This document shows, one piece after another, positions 56,401-62,014 of a DNA stretch of 64,000 bases. Every line of letters starts with the position of its first letter. The first letter of the stretch is position 1. This DNA comes from Flabesymbios commensalis. Its lineage: Eukaryota; Annelida; Polychaeta; Terebellida; Flabelligeridae. The notes beneath the pieces are model-generated. The model worked only from the letters and a program-made list of their open reading frames with translations. It searched no databases and had not been told where the DNA came from. The stretch spans positions 29,076,801-29,140,800 of the forward strand of contig OZ024914.1 in assembly GCA_964017125.1 (NCBI GenBank), given 5' to 3'. A program made the position numbers and the translations under genes.

Positions 56401-58012
56401 GTCACAGATAAAGTAGCTGGCTGAAAGTACCGTAATTTGTAAGGCTTCACAGTTTTTCCTGCCATTGAGGTTGCATGCTAATAAATGCTTATAACTAAAA
56501 TTACCTAGGTATGTCATGATGAGCTTGTGTATAATCTGCAAAATATATAGAGCACTCTGTCATACATCATAAAGCCGAAAAGGGGATTAGATTATAAAAT
56601 GAAATGTGTGTAAATGTTAAAGATAATAAAACCTGACTCTGATCTGTTGTAGAGAAAAGATTAACCCTTGAACGGCTAAGCATGACTATAGTCGTTTTTA
56701 AACTGTTTTATCAACCATTTAACCCTATCAAGCCTGAATTTATCATTGTCCTCTTCATCCACTACAAGCCGCGAATTGCTGTCGCAATTCTCGACTTGTA
56801 CTTGTAGTGGATGAAGATGACTTGAAGTGGTTGAAAAAGTACAGAAAATTGCCACGTATTGGTAAACCAGCTTTATGGAAATATTCATTGTAAAACTCTT
56901 GGTTGTAGGAAAATTACGTCTGTTGTCAGGGATGTAAAATGATGCTTTAATGCATCGTGAGGGCTTAAAGGTTCAAATCACAGTATGTTCAACAAAATGT
57001 GTGTTCAAACACAAAGATTTGCAAATGTTTGGTCTCAAAAAAACAGATATTCATGAGTAATTTTCACCTACTTGAAGTTGTGGGTCGCGTTAGCGAGACA
57101 CAACTTCAAGTGGGTGAAAAATTAAAATTATTTAATTCAGCGGTTTCAGGGTTAAGCAATATAAACATGTTTTACTATAAATCAGAAAGGAATTAAAATT
57201 TTAAGACTTTTAAACACATGTATATTGTATATTAATCATAGGAAAAGTATGAAGAAGGGATACATGGAGCTGTATGGTCTGAACCGTGATCTCATCAATG
57301 GCTATAAAATCAGGTGTAACAATCATCAAGAGCTTCTAGCATGTCTCAAACTGTTAAACCAGACGATACAGCGAGCCGGCAAACTCAGATGTAAGTAAAC
57401 TGGCTAGTGGTGTGTTTGTCTAATATATTTTGCACTTTAACAGTTTTAACCCTTACAGCGCGAGGATCGACTTTAGTCATCAGAATCTGACGTCTGTAAA
57501 CGTCAGATTCTGACGTCTAAAGTCGATCCCCACACTGTAGGAGTAAATTACATTACCAGGTATACATATTTTTATAATGGACGTAGACACATAACATTGG
57601 TATTCAAATGAAGCGGATAGAGCTAACTAAGAGATTTATGATGATTTCAAATTGAAAAAACCCTTTGGCCTCAATGGTTTATACAAAAGTATTTCAGTGC
57701 TTTCAGGGTTAATGCATTGATTATTGTATAGCCACTAATCTTTTTTATAATTATTATACTGGTAGTTTGAAAAGAATTTGTGTCTCTTTGTACTTACAAA
57801 AGTTGAAAATTAAAAAAAACTCCAGATACAATATACAATTTTAAGGATGTTACGAGTATTTAAGGCTATGAAAAACATGTGATATATCTATATTTGTTCA
57901 CTATATTTCAGTGGGAAGATACAAGACACAAGTAGTGAATGCCTGTAGAGCGGCAGTGAAAGGCAACAATTCTAGCACATTGTTTAAAATCATCAAAACT
58001 GGAACAGCATAA
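26293..58012 (+). CDS. BBS2: Bardet-Biedl syndrome 2 protein (BBSome subunit), 22 coding exons
   Basis: BBS2 is part of the octameric BBSome coat that carries membrane cargo into and out of cilia. It pairs with BBS7 and BBS9 and needs the BBS6/10/12-CCT chaperonin for assembly. The exons listed below join in frame to 718 codons (human about 721). Residues 1 to ~325 form the beta-propeller ([13 protein letters not shown] start; [19 protein letters not shown]). Residues ~330-360 are a coiled coil ([20 protein letters not shown]). Then come a GAE domain (~390-505, with [10 protein letters not shown] and [16 protein letters not shown]), a platform (~510-610) and a helical C-terminus ([34 protein letters not shown] stop). 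A diverged linker lies at ~355-378. No frame break was seen, so it is probably functional. The start is the ATG of MLVPIF, aligned with human MLLPVF. Confidence 0.98.
26410..26695 (+). other. BBS2: BBS2 intron 1, no element seen
   Basis: 286 bp, donor GTTAGC and acceptor TTTGTTAG. AT-rich. Confidence 0.9.
26696..26788 (+). CDS. BBS2: BBS2 exon 2 (residues 40-70)
   Basis: [16 protein letters not shown] then [19 protein letters not shown] is nearly invariant in BBS2. Acceptor TTTGTTAG, donor GTAGGA; phase 0. Confidence 0.96.
27004..27008. repeat. Target site duplication GACTT (left)
   Basis: GACTT directly precedes CACTGTG at 27009 and recurs directly after CACAGTG at 30917-30921. Confidence 0.75.
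27230..27365. repeat. Subterminal TGGTAACTG motif array (left arm)
   Basis: TGGTAACTG or GGTAACT occurs five times in about 120 bp (near 27239, 27270, 27294, 27318 and 27341). The inverse CAGTTACCA recurs at least four times in the right arm (30608-30705). Confidence 0.75.
27806..29245. mobile_element. Nested fold-back-type element inside the intron 2 transposon
   Basis: GTTAGCCTAGGAGCCC near 27812 is mirrored by GGGCTCCTAGGCTAA near 29226. Between them AAGATGGCCGCC and TGGCCATCTTGGA blocks recur in opposite orientations (27875, 28430, 28862, 29003). No ORF over 80 codons. The borders are approximate. Confidence 0.55.
30124..30188. repeat. ~65 bp hairpin repeat, copy 1
   Basis: GCAAAGCCAAAAGCAGTATC faces GATACTGCTTTTTGGCTTTG with a short loop. 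Related hairpins occur at 32805, 40702 and 45595. Confidence 0.8.
30325..30382. repeat. Partial palindromic repeat copy
   Basis: TTTAATGTTGGACGGGCGTC, GTAGATGGTGGCAATG and TTCGTGTTTACCGGG correspond to the right half of the ~100 bp element. Confidence 0.55.
30917..30921. repeat. Target site duplication GACTT (right)
   Basis: Exact repeat of 27004-27008, directly after the right end CACAGTG. Confidence 0.75.
31501..31626 (+). CDS. BBS2: BBS2 exon 3 (residues 71-112)
   Basis: [11 protein letters not shown], then [20 protein letters not shown] and FYKD. Acceptor TTATTTCAG, donor GTGAGT; phase 0. Confidence 0.97.
32338..32475. mobile_element. Possible pogo/Fot1-like transposon end
   Basis: TACTGTAGAACCTTTTTTGA followed by GCGGCCACCACT and GTTCAAGACAGGTGGCCACT. 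It resembles the TACAGTA-type ends of pogo-group elements and the ends of the elements at 34934 and 54679. Only one end is visible; it may be the left end of a longer element reaching 35709. Confidence 0.4.
32673..32782. repeat. ~100 bp palindromic repeat copy
   Basis: GCCCAGCCTACACGACACG at the left and TTTTTGCTGGGC at the right. The interior has AATGCTGGGCCAGCGTTGC, AGACGTTCGACCAGCATT and AAACCATCATTG. Confidence 0.8.
32805..32860. repeat. ~65 bp hairpin repeat, copy 2 (diverged)
   Basis: GCTGCTCTGCGAGCATCTGC, then GGTAAGCAGATACTGTC. One arm is degraded. Confidence 0.5.
33019..33331 (-). mobile_element. Dimeric tRNA-derived SINE, most complete copy
   Basis: On the minus strand: a tRNA-Glu-like first module (A box TAGTGATTAGCAC, anticodon region CCTTTCACGCC, B box GGTTCGGTTCCCGG), a second module (GTGACCGAGAGGTAGCG, CTCGAATTTCGAATCC) and the tail shared with the SINE at 4140. 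Flanking ATAATAATATATATA repeats at about 33005 and 33334 may be the target duplication, though the region is low complexity. It lies in BBS2 intron 3, antisense to the gene. Confidence 0.85.
33418..33625. repeat. Two diverged palindromic repeat copies
   Basis: GCTGGGCCAGCATCGAGAGC and CAGCCAACATTGGCACAGCG in the first. GTGACCCACTGTTGGTTTG, GACGTCGCAGATGGCGGGCC and TTCGCGTCTCCTGTTTAC in the second. Confidence 0.6.
34385..34502. repeat. Palindromic repeat copy, diverged
   Basis: AATGTTGGTCCACCGTCCAC, AACACTGAACCGGCATTAAT and CTCACGTGTTTGCTGA match the order of motifs in the ~100 bp element. Confidence 0.6.
34934..35709 (-). mobile_element. DNA element copy in BBS2 intron 3 (inverted partner of 54679-55415)
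   Basis: Ends at CAAGACAAGTTATACTGTA. Interior motifs read, in reverse order and complement, as in the intron 19 copy: CAAATGGTGACCGTTAAGTGG, TGACTTGTTGCTAAAAAATC, GCGCCAGCACTTATAA, CATGCTGACGATTTTC, TATAGTGGCCGGTAATATGA. Non-coding. The TACAGTATAACTTG terminus suggests a TA-target (mariner/pogo-type) element, but only one end is sharp. Confidence 0.75.
36109..36234 (+). CDS. BBS2: BBS2 exon 4 (residues 113-154)
   Basis: [20 protein letters not shown] then [16 protein letters not shown]. Acceptor TGTTAACAG, donor GTGAGT; phase 0. Confidence 0.97.
36262..36560. repeat. Diverged relative of the TTAA fold-back family
   Basis: Starts TTAAAGCGACAGTCAGTCC and contains GTAAACTGGTAAATGCGCAA and ATGGACATGTTGACAT, as in the 53 kb and 23 kb copies. 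In BBS2 intron 4. Confidence 0.55.
36791..36853 (+). CDS. BBS2: BBS2 exon 5 (residues 155-175)
   Basis: [21 protein letters not shown]. The loop DFNTDNKNE replaces the more canonical DFDGDGKKE of human BBS2 (recalled), an FG-GAP-like turn. Acceptor ATTTTTAG, donor GTAGGA; phase 0. Confidence 0.96.
37511..37588 (+). CDS. BBS2: BBS2 exon 6 (residues 176-201)
   Basis: [20 protein letters not shown] then EMTETE, almost identical to vertebrate BBS2. Acceptor ATTTACAG, donor GTATAA; phase 0. Confidence 0.97.
37778..37882 (+). CDS. BBS2: BBS2 exon 7 (residues 202-236)
   Basis: [20 protein letters not shown] then [15 protein letters not shown]. Acceptor TTGTTATAG, donor GTAGAC; phase 0. Confidence 0.97.
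38372..38458 (+). CDS. BBS2: BBS2 exon 8 (residues 237-265)
   Basis: [20 protein letters not shown] then [18 protein letters not shown] is the FG-GAP-like loop. Acceptor TTTTTCTAG, donor GTGAGC; phase 0. Confidence 0.97.
38557..38634 (+). CDS. BBS2: BBS2 exon 9 (residues 266-291)
   Basis: [20 protein letters not shown] then IAGIVE. Acceptor TATTTTTAG, donor GTAAGC; phase 0. Confidence 0.97.
38909..39141 (-). mobile_element. TTAA MITE family 1, copy in intron 9
   Basis: Begins TTAACCCTTAAAACGCTGAC and contains the diagnostic ACGTCTACAGACGT hairpin core with CAGATTCTGA. The far end is degraded (GCGCGCAAGAGTCAA). Inverted relative to the copies at 48789, 52923 and 57448. Confidence 0.75.
39247..39414. 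mobile_element. hAT-like MITE in BBS2 intron 9
   Basis: 168 bp with inverted termini CAGTGTTTTCCCCA and TGGGGAAAACACTG. The CAGTG..CACTG ends suit hAT elements. An 8 bp target duplication is not clearly preserved (AATATAAG against TATGAGGC). Confidence 0.7.
39843..39900 (+). CDS. BBS2: BBS2 exon 10 (residues 292-311, part)
   Basis: [19 protein letters not shown] plus the first base of the Val codon. Acceptor CTATTTTTAG, donor GTGAGA; ends in phase 1. Confidence 0.96.
40702..40771. repeat. ~65 bp hairpin repeat, copy 3
   Basis: GGCAATAGGCAGTATCTGCT faces AAGCAGATACTACCTTTG around a short AT-rich loop. Confidence 0.75.
41032..41095. repeat. Partial palindromic repeat copy
   Basis: TACCCAGCAAACATAATATG, then CCAATGTCGGATTAAAGTTG and CCACCAGCCCAACATTG. 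The left half of the ~100 bp element. Confidence 0.65.
41846..43264 (-). mobile_element. Satellite-bearing element type 1 in intron 10 (Helentron-like ends)
   Basis: The + strand left edge is a hairpin, TAGCCCGCCTTTTAATTTTA / AAAAAAGGTGGGCTA. The right edge is GGCGGGCTATTATCGAGTGT then GCTCTTGTTAA. Between them are about six ~160 bp tandem units (GACCTTGTGGGCGCGATAAC, ACTTGAAAAGTTTTTCACAT, TTGTTATGCATGTTACTAAT, ATGGCCGATTTATTGCGA). Read on the minus strand this gives a 5' subterminal AATAGCCCGCC, internal satellites and a 3' hairpin whose arm repeats it, the layout of Helentron-associated elements. No protein coding. Confidence 0.65.
43607..43704 (+). CDS. BBS2: BBS2 exon 11 (residues 311-343)
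   Basis: Completes Val, then [18 protein letters not shown] and [14 protein letters not shown], the start of the coiled coil. Acceptor TTTTTCAG, donor GTTACC (weak); phase 0 at the end. Confidence 0.96.
44178..44285 (+). CDS. BBS2: BBS2 exon 12 (residues 344-379)
   Basis: [16 protein letters not shown] continues the coiled coil. [17 protein letters not shown] is a diverged linker before the conserved GIIP. Acceptor GTCTTTTAG, donor GTATGA; phase 0. Confidence 0.96.
44470..44526 (+). CDS. BBS2: BBS2 exon 13 (residues 380-398)
   Basis: [19 protein letters not shown], entry to the GAE domain. Acceptor ATTTATAG, donor GTAAGT; phase 0. Confidence 0.95.
44815..44925. repeat. Palindromic repeat copy, diverged
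   Basis: ACCAATACCAATATTGGCTC, AGTGTCGCTTAATTG, GGGCCAACAATGAGTCAACG and ACTCATGTTTTCAGC. In BBS2 intron 13. Confidence 0.5.
45595..45665. repeat. ~65 bp hairpin repeat, copy 4
   Basis: AGCTCTGCAAAACCAAAGGG, CAGTATCTGCTTACTTATAG and AGTAAGCAGATACTG form the hairpin. Confidence 0.8.
46332..46438. repeat. ~100 bp palindromic repeat, well preserved
   Basis: CCCAGCAAACACGACACATT at the left, CGTCTCTTGTTTGCT at the right, with CCCAATGCTGGTACAATG facing CATTGTACC-like text (AATGTACCAGCATTGGG). Confidence 0.85.
47064..47097 (+). CDS. BBS2: BBS2 exon 14 (residues 399-410, part)
   Basis: [11 protein letters not shown] plus the first base of Asp. Only 34 bp, the shortest exon. Acceptor TTTGTTGCAG, donor GTAGAT; ends in phase 1. 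Confidence 0.92.
47379..48662 (-). mobile_element. Satellite-bearing element type 1 in intron 14
   Basis: Same organisation and orientation as 41846-43264. TAGCCCGCCTTTTAATTTTA hairpin at the left, about seven ~160 bp units, GGCGGGCTATTGTCGAGTGT and GCTCTTGTTAA at the right. It fills most of intron 14 and stops 21 bp before exon 15. Confidence 0.7.
48684..48747 (+). CDS. BBS2: BBS2 exon 15 (residues 410-431, part)
   Basis: Completes Asp, then [20 protein letters not shown] and two bases of Val. Acceptor CTATTTCAG, donor GTGAGT; ends in phase 2. Confidence 0.96.
48789..49038 (+). mobile_element. TTAA MITE family 1, copy in intron 15
   Basis: TTAGCCCTTACAGTGCGGGG at the left, the hairpin GTCAGAATCTGACGTCTG / CAGACGTCAGATTCTG-type core, then AAGAGCTAACTAAAACATTT, and GAGCTTTAAGGGGTAAA at the right. 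About 250 bp. Confidence 0.85.
49081..49235 (-). mobile_element. Shorter TTAA MITE relative in intron 15
   Basis: TTAACCCTCACTGTGCTGAA at the left. Inverted relative to its neighbour: ACATCAGATTCACATGTC core and GATCCTTGCACCGAAAGGGC at the right. Diverged. Confidence 0.55.
49475..49582 (+). CDS. BBS2: BBS2 exon 16 (residues 431-467, part)
   Basis: Completes Val, then [20 protein letters not shown] and [25 protein letters not shown] is a BBS2 hallmark. Acceptor TTTCTACAG, donor GTATTA; ends in phase 2. Confidence 0.97.
49761..49887 (+). CDS. BBS2: BBS2 exon 17 (residues 467-509)
   Basis: Completes Ser, then [20 protein letters not shown] and [12 protein letters not shown], the end of the GAE domain. 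Acceptor TTTTTTGCAG, donor GTAAGT; phase 0 at the end. Confidence 0.97.
50107..50235 (+). CDS. BBS2: BBS2 exon 18 (residues 510-552)
   Basis: [20 protein letters not shown] then [23 protein letters not shown]. Acceptor TTTGATAG, donor GTTAGC; phase 0. Confidence 0.95.
50267..52196 (-). mobile_element. Satellite-bearing element type 2 in intron 18 (Helentron-like ends)
   Basis: The + strand left edge is a hairpin, AGCTCCCGCCGTC / GACGGAGGGAGCT. The right edge is GGAGCGGGAGCTCCTGGACT then TATGCAGTCTTGTTTT. The interior has two ~130 bp units (CGTTTCCGGAGCATATCTC, TCTAGTTGTGCCTTTT) and about seven ~144 bp units (GTAAACCGTGCTAGATAGCT, ACCATTACTATAAAACAAAA, TTCAAAATGGCCGCCTATCG). The layout is the same as type 1, but the sequence is unrelated apart from the GCTCTTGTT/AGTCTTGTT edge. 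It starts 32 bp after exon 18. Confidence 0.65.
52923..53172 (+). mobile_element. TTAA MITE family 1, copy in intron 18
   Basis: TTAACCTTACAGCGCAGGGA at the left and GCCCTTAAAGGGTTAA at the right. Core GTCAGAATCTGACCTCTG / AGATGTCAGATTCTGAC. It shares its right TTAA with the fold-back that starts at 53169. Confidence 0.88.
53169..53785. mobile_element. TTAA-flanked fold-back element, left arm split by a MITE
   Basis: Termini TTAAAGGGACTGGCCCAGG and CCTGGGCCAGTCCCTTTAA. The arms continue with ATTTTATTTTGGGTTCTTAA, GTGCTGCGCATTCACCAGTT and GGCTAGATATAGAGACGAAA facing their inverses, pairing for ~180 bp per arm once the insert is removed. The left arm is interrupted at TTAA by the MITE at 53228-53474; the right arm has the uninterrupted site. 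Confidence 0.88.
53228..53474. mobile_element. TTAA MITE family 2, nested in the fold-back
   Basis: TTAACTCTTTAAGTGC at the left, GCACTCAAAGGGTTAA at the right. Internal hairpin CATTTGAAGTTGGCATTGC / GCAATTGCCAACTTCAAATG. TTAA is present once in the intact right arm of the host fold-back and twice here. Confidence 0.85.
54396..54533 (+). CDS. BBS2: BBS2 exon 19 (residues 553-598)
   Basis: [40 protein letters not shown] and RQVLEK. Acceptor GTCGCCAG, donor GTTTGA, unusually weak. Read-through would give Val then a TGA stop, so splicing here is required; phase 0. Confidence 0.95.
54679..55415 (+). mobile_element. DNA element copy in intron 19 (inverted partner of 34934-35709)
   Basis: Begins TACAGTATAACTTGTCTTGG. 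Internal repeats of TGACCTCCAATTACCGG and ACCGGCCACTATATATCG. Non-coding. Opposite orientation to the intron 3 copy. Confidence 0.75.
55720..55927. mobile_element. hAT-type MITE with 7 bp flanking repeats
   Basis: AGGGCTCGAAATTGGCC at the left and GTCCAATTTCGAGCCCT at the right. Direct repeats GTAACTC at 55713-55719 and 55928-55934. 208 bp, non-coding, in intron 19. hAT elements normally duplicate 8 bp, so the boundary may be off by one base. Confidence 0.82.
56168..56280 (+). CDS. BBS2: BBS2 exon 20 (residues 599-636, part)
   Basis: [20 protein letters not shown] then [17 protein letters not shown], plus two bases of Met. Acceptor TTTTTCAG, donor GTACGT; ends in phase 2. Confidence 0.97.
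56662..57156. mobile_element. Composite of TTAA MITE-like hairpins in intron 20
   Basis: TTAACCCTTGAACGGCTAAG at 56662 and TTTAACCCTATCAAGCCTGA at 56718 at the left, GGTTTCAGGGTTAA near 57152 at the right. Hairpins CATCCACTACAAG / CTTGTAGTGGATG (56757-56817) and CTTGAAGTTGTG / CACAACTTCAAG (57072-57111). Probably nested family members; exact borders unclear. Confidence 0.55.
57242..57390 (+). CDS. BBS2: BBS2 exon 21 (residues 636-685, part)
   Basis: Completes Met, then [40 protein letters not shown] and TIQRAGKLR, plus one base. Acceptor ATTAATCATAG, donor GTAAGT; ends in phase 1. Confidence 0.97.
57448..57713 (+). mobile_element. TTAA MITE family 1, copy in intron 21
   Basis: TTAACCCTTACAGCGCGAGG at the left and GTGCTTTCAGGGTTAA at the right. 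Core GTCTGTAAACGTCAG with TCAGAATCTGACGT on each side. About 265 bp, the best preserved copy. Confidence 0.9.
57912..58012 (+). CDS. BBS2: BBS2 exon 22 (residues 685-718 and stop)
   Basis: Completes Leu, then [20 protein letters not shown] and [15 protein letters not shown] stop. Acceptor TATATTTCAG. Confidence 0.97.
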
Positions 58013-58440
58013 TGCACAAACACACAAGACTGATATGAACTTCATGATTTCTGTAAAAGATTCATGGGTCCATAACCTAAATTTAAAGGAAGCATGGAGT
58101 ATGCCTACATATCATACCGTTATTATTTAGATCTCACTGATACAGGTGGTATTGTTTATCATCGACCAAAATAGTAATGTTCTTCCGGTTCTTTAGTGCT
58201 CCCACATGCATTGTTCGGCTCAACCCATAAAATAGTTTTCAAGCCGTGGCAAGTGATTATTTGAATCTAACATTTTTTATTCAGTCATATCACTAACAAC
58301 ACATTTTTCATCCAGTTATATTGTATTATTTAAATTAAATTTCCTGTGCTCGGTTATTTTCCAAAAAAACGTGTTATAAAAGCCAGCTGTTACGACTGTA
58401 CATTTTGTATCTGCAATATTGCTTTTGTAAGAATAAATAA
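58013..58440 (+). other. BBS2: BBS2 3' UTR, putative
   Basis: From the stop to just past AATAAA at 58432-58437. No other strong AATAAA lies closer to the stop. Confidence 0.5.
58432..58437 (+). terminator. BBS2: Candidate polyadenylation signal AATAAA
   Basis: AATAAA within GTAAGAATAAATAACGCC, 420 bp after the BBS2 stop. Confidence 0.5.
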
Positions 58441-58536
58441 CGCCAGGTGTTAGCCCTGGTCTAAGCCCTAGGCTCGCCTCTGGGGCCGCGTTCTCAGATG
58501 ATCCTTATCCTTGTACTGTTGATTTGTTTGTGAGTA

Positions 58537-58597
58537 TTTTTCATTCATTTGAAGCTGGAATTGCTGCCGCAATTGCCAGCTTCAAATGAATGAAAAT
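58537..58597. repeat. Hairpin repeat related to MITE family 2 core
   Basis: TTTTCATTCATTTGAAGCTG and CAGCTTCAAATGAATGAAAA pair perfectly, with GAATTGC/GCAATTG inside. Same core as 53265-53325. Confidence 0.8.
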
Positions 58598-58601
58598 TTA
58601 T

Positions 58602-59487
58602 AGTATTTATGAAAAATAGAGGCTACGAGTTTGAATTATTTGATTAACCGAACATCTACCACAAGATATGTTACAAATTATAGTGGTATTTTATTTAGTC
58701 TGAAATTGCTTGTAAACGTATATATTTATGGTGTTGGCAGCACAAGGGTTTAAGAATACGGCCTCTGGGCTGATTTGCCAGCGACTGTGCCATATTTTAT
58801 GATCTATGTCATCGCCTATGAGCTTAAGGTGGTAAATGTTCTGTAATGAATCTCACTGATGCTTGAAATTTTGAGTCAAAAACTTTCTTCTATACTATAC
58901 CTTATTAAATATTTACCATAGTACACACAACTCTACTTACATTTTCTGCACAAAGAAAATATATTATGTTGATGATAAGAAAATATAGTTTAATTTGATA
59001 AAAATACATTTAAGTCCATTGTCCTTTATTTGTTTACACTACACTGCTATAATTACCAAGTTTAATATCACATGCATTCACTACTGAATTTGTTTTCTAT
59101 ACTAAATCATAATTGCTAATGTAATTTTCATTTTGTACGGAATTAGAATTCACAGGATGGGTTATTAGGATATTTGATTAGAAGCTAGTAGTCACTGATA
59201 ATACAATTGAACTATATATTTTAGATCATTGTCCATCACAATTTATAGGCAAAACACATTCCGATCTACGATTGCAATATAACTGAAACAGCTAGATTGC
59301 GAGATTATCCGTCCAAACTATTTTTTGATTCATGTTCATTTACTGGACGTTATATAAATATGTATGTGTAAGTATTGCTTATTTTACATATTGAAGAAAA
59401 AAGGTCTTTGAACCACCTGCTGTATGGTCAAATATAGAAATGTTCCACGTCTGTCATGTATGTACGAGGTATGCATCTATATAACTA
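58602..59487. other. Intergenic DNA, no gene seen
   Basis: AT-rich, no coding frame and no element ends recognised. Confidence 0.5.
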
Positions 59488-59489
59488 TA

Positions 59490-59776
59490 TGGGAAGACGG
59501 GGAGAACTGGGACAAGAAAAAACAGCGACACCGCTGATAACGTCAGTTGTTTTTAGCCAATTAGCTTCTAGGAAACATTTTTCTGCGGCTCCAGTAAAAA
59601 AAATCTGCTTTCCATTACATCTCGGTAAAATGGTCAATGATATTACGTAACAATATCCCATAATGCATAATGATACACGTAGGTACATACAAACTTATCA
59701 AATGCATAACAGTAAAACAAAAAGTACGGTCAAATGACTTCAGAAGAATGGTGTCTCAGTTCTCCCGGTCCTCCCA
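59490..59776. mobile_element. TA-flanked MITE downstream of BBS2
   Basis: TGGGAAGACGGGGAGAACTG at the left and AGTTCTCCCGGTCCTCCCA at the right, bordered by TA on both sides. 287 bp, non-coding. Confidence 0.78.
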
Positions 59777-60022
59777 TACAGCAAATGACATTGAAGAGCA
59801 TTTTTAGATGTGTATATCATCACTGTTGTTGTAGAATCCGTCCACATCATGTCTGTATATTATTTATACATTGTAGTAACTTAACTTATTGACACTGTTG
59901 TTTATGAATGTATTAGTATTGTATGACACTTTGACTGTGATAAAAACGTCACTATTGTTGAACATTTATATATTGTTTGCGTTATTCTTCTTAAATATGA
60001 TTACACACAAATTAATCATGAT

Positions 60023-60243
60023 TTAACCATTTGACCAACTTTAGACGGCATAATCTGACGTCTAAATTCAAAAGCTTCTCACGTCTAAAGTCGATCTGAA
60101 AGAATTAAAAATCGTATAGATATTGAAATTAACATGATGAAGCGAGCAGAGCTTACTAAGAAATTAATGATGATTTCAAATTGAAAACAAACCTTTGTTT
60201 TCTTGGTTTATTCAAAACTATGGCAGCGTTTTAAGGGTTAATT
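60023..60243 (+). mobile_element. TTAA MITE family 1, diverged copy
   Basis: TTAACCATTTGACCAACTTT at the left and GCAGCGTTTTAAGGGTTAA at the right. TAATCTGACGTCTAAA and CACGTCTAAAGTCGATC survive from the core. Confidence 0.75.
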
Positions 60244-60439
60244 AGAACAAACAAGATGGTGTTTGTCAAGTGGCAGTGTTTTTGTAAACCGTGTCCGATC
60301 AGTTCTTCTTCTTCAAAATACAGCTCACTCCTCTGTATATAGAGTATTATCGAGCCGGGTAGTGGTGATGTGTGTGCTTCGAGTGAGTCGTAGGGTGTAA
60401 GGGTGTAAAAGGTGCTTAGTTCAAAATAAATGTCTTATG

Positions 60440-60850
60440 CAGTTGCCTCCTTGGCTAGGCCTAGGAGCCTGTGCGGTGTGCAGATTAAAAACAGTCTGTT
60501 GTTCACAGGGTCAGTATCGCGGGATCAACCTTGGATAGGGAGCTCTTGAAGCTCTCCAACGTTGGCTGGCTGGCCCGGCTAGCTGGTCAGTGACTGTGGA
60601 CAGCTGTTCCATAGGCGCAGAGTTCCTGGAAAAAACGAGTGTTTGTAGGCCATGACACGCGTATGGACCTGGCTGAAGTGATGCGCCCTGCCTCTCGTGG
60701 TAACTTTCATCGGTGTCAGTTGGTCTTGAGGGATGTCAACAAGACCGTGAGTGACTCGGTAGAGCATGGTCACTCTACTCATTGCACGACGGTGAGCCAG
60801 TGAGTGCCATCCTAGGCGGAAACACTGGAGGTGCGTCTATATTCCCCAGT
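60440..60850 (-). mobile_element. LINE fragment, C-terminal RT region
   Basis: Minus-strand 60579-60782 reads RVTMLYRVTHGLVDIPQDQL, then VHTRVMAYKHSFFPGTLRLW and NSCPQ. This is the usual 3'-terminal region of CR1/L2-group LINE proteins. 5'-truncated, decayed. Confidence 0.8.
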
Positions 60851-62014
60851 AACAAAACGGGCGGCACGTCGCGGACAGAGTAACAAGCTCATGCCTGTAG
60901 CTATTCCACCATGTATAGATCTACTAAAATGGTGCGAAGGCTTTGCCATGTTCCTCTTACATCGCACCTTGCGAAGACGCCATGTATGACGGAGTGGATA
61001 AACACGGAAAACATACAGGGAATTTTACGAATGAATTTCTTTGGGTTACCCTAGGAGAAATATTTATTACCCCGGTATAAAAATCGACATACCCGAGATG
61101 GGCGCCAAAGCAATTTTTTACAATTAGACATATTAGGCGCTCTATAGTCGCCTTATTGATGTGATACCCATAAAACTTTCTCAGAGCATTCTCTGAATGA
61201 TTAACGTGTTTATTGAATAATAAAATTAAGTCATTTTCATGTACAAGATGGCTGACACACAACACTTCCTTAAAAAGTAAACACCAGCTTAAATAAGCAT
61301 GTGAATAATGTATTGTTATGATTATACACTTAATTACTACAATTATTCGTAAAAGAATGAGTGCAAAAATACTGTTTCATGCATCGTGTTTGCTCTTAAT
61401 ATCGTTGTCCTCCATTGTCTGCGAAATCAAGGCTAAACAAAACAGGTGAGGCCACAGCAACATGTTTATTATATTTCTCGATAAAAAAATAAGACAGTAT
61501 TTTGACAATCACAATATATAAGATTAGATTTTTTTTATTTCAAATTAAAAAATACAGTAGTCTTTGTTTTATACAATTATAGTTTGTTTTTATTATTATA
61601 GTTTACATACATGTGCACATGTATTCATTTTTAAATTGACTTACCAATGGAAAAATGTCAAAAAAAAATTATGCACCATTGGTTTTGTGTAAAATCTTTC
61701 AATATATGTTAATATTGTTTAACCATGTAGGTCTAAATTATTCAAAATAATATATACGTAATATAAAAACAATTGACTGTTCACCAGCATAATGCACGTA
61801 GTTGATTGTAAGGTGGTTACTGCGACATTGATTCCAGTTCCGTTCTGGCGCTCTGCATATCAACTTGAATTAAATATTTGATGAAATATTCAGAGCCCAC
61901 CGTTCTGCCGCTCAGCTGAGGGTCAACGCGCCCATGTGAATTCTATAGGCCTAATCATACTAGACCTACATAATCTTAATGCTGAGCGTTGATATGTGAA
62001 TGCTGCATAAGTAT
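60851..62014. other. Intergenic DNA, one unexplained ORF
   Basis: A 102-codon minus-strand frame at 60957-61265 has no recognised motif and lies in AT-rich DNA. I do not call it a gene. No element ends seen. Confidence 0.45.

Noticed and set aside
60957-61265. 102-codon minus-strand frame
   Set aside because: No motif recognised and AT-rich context; insufficient to call a gene.
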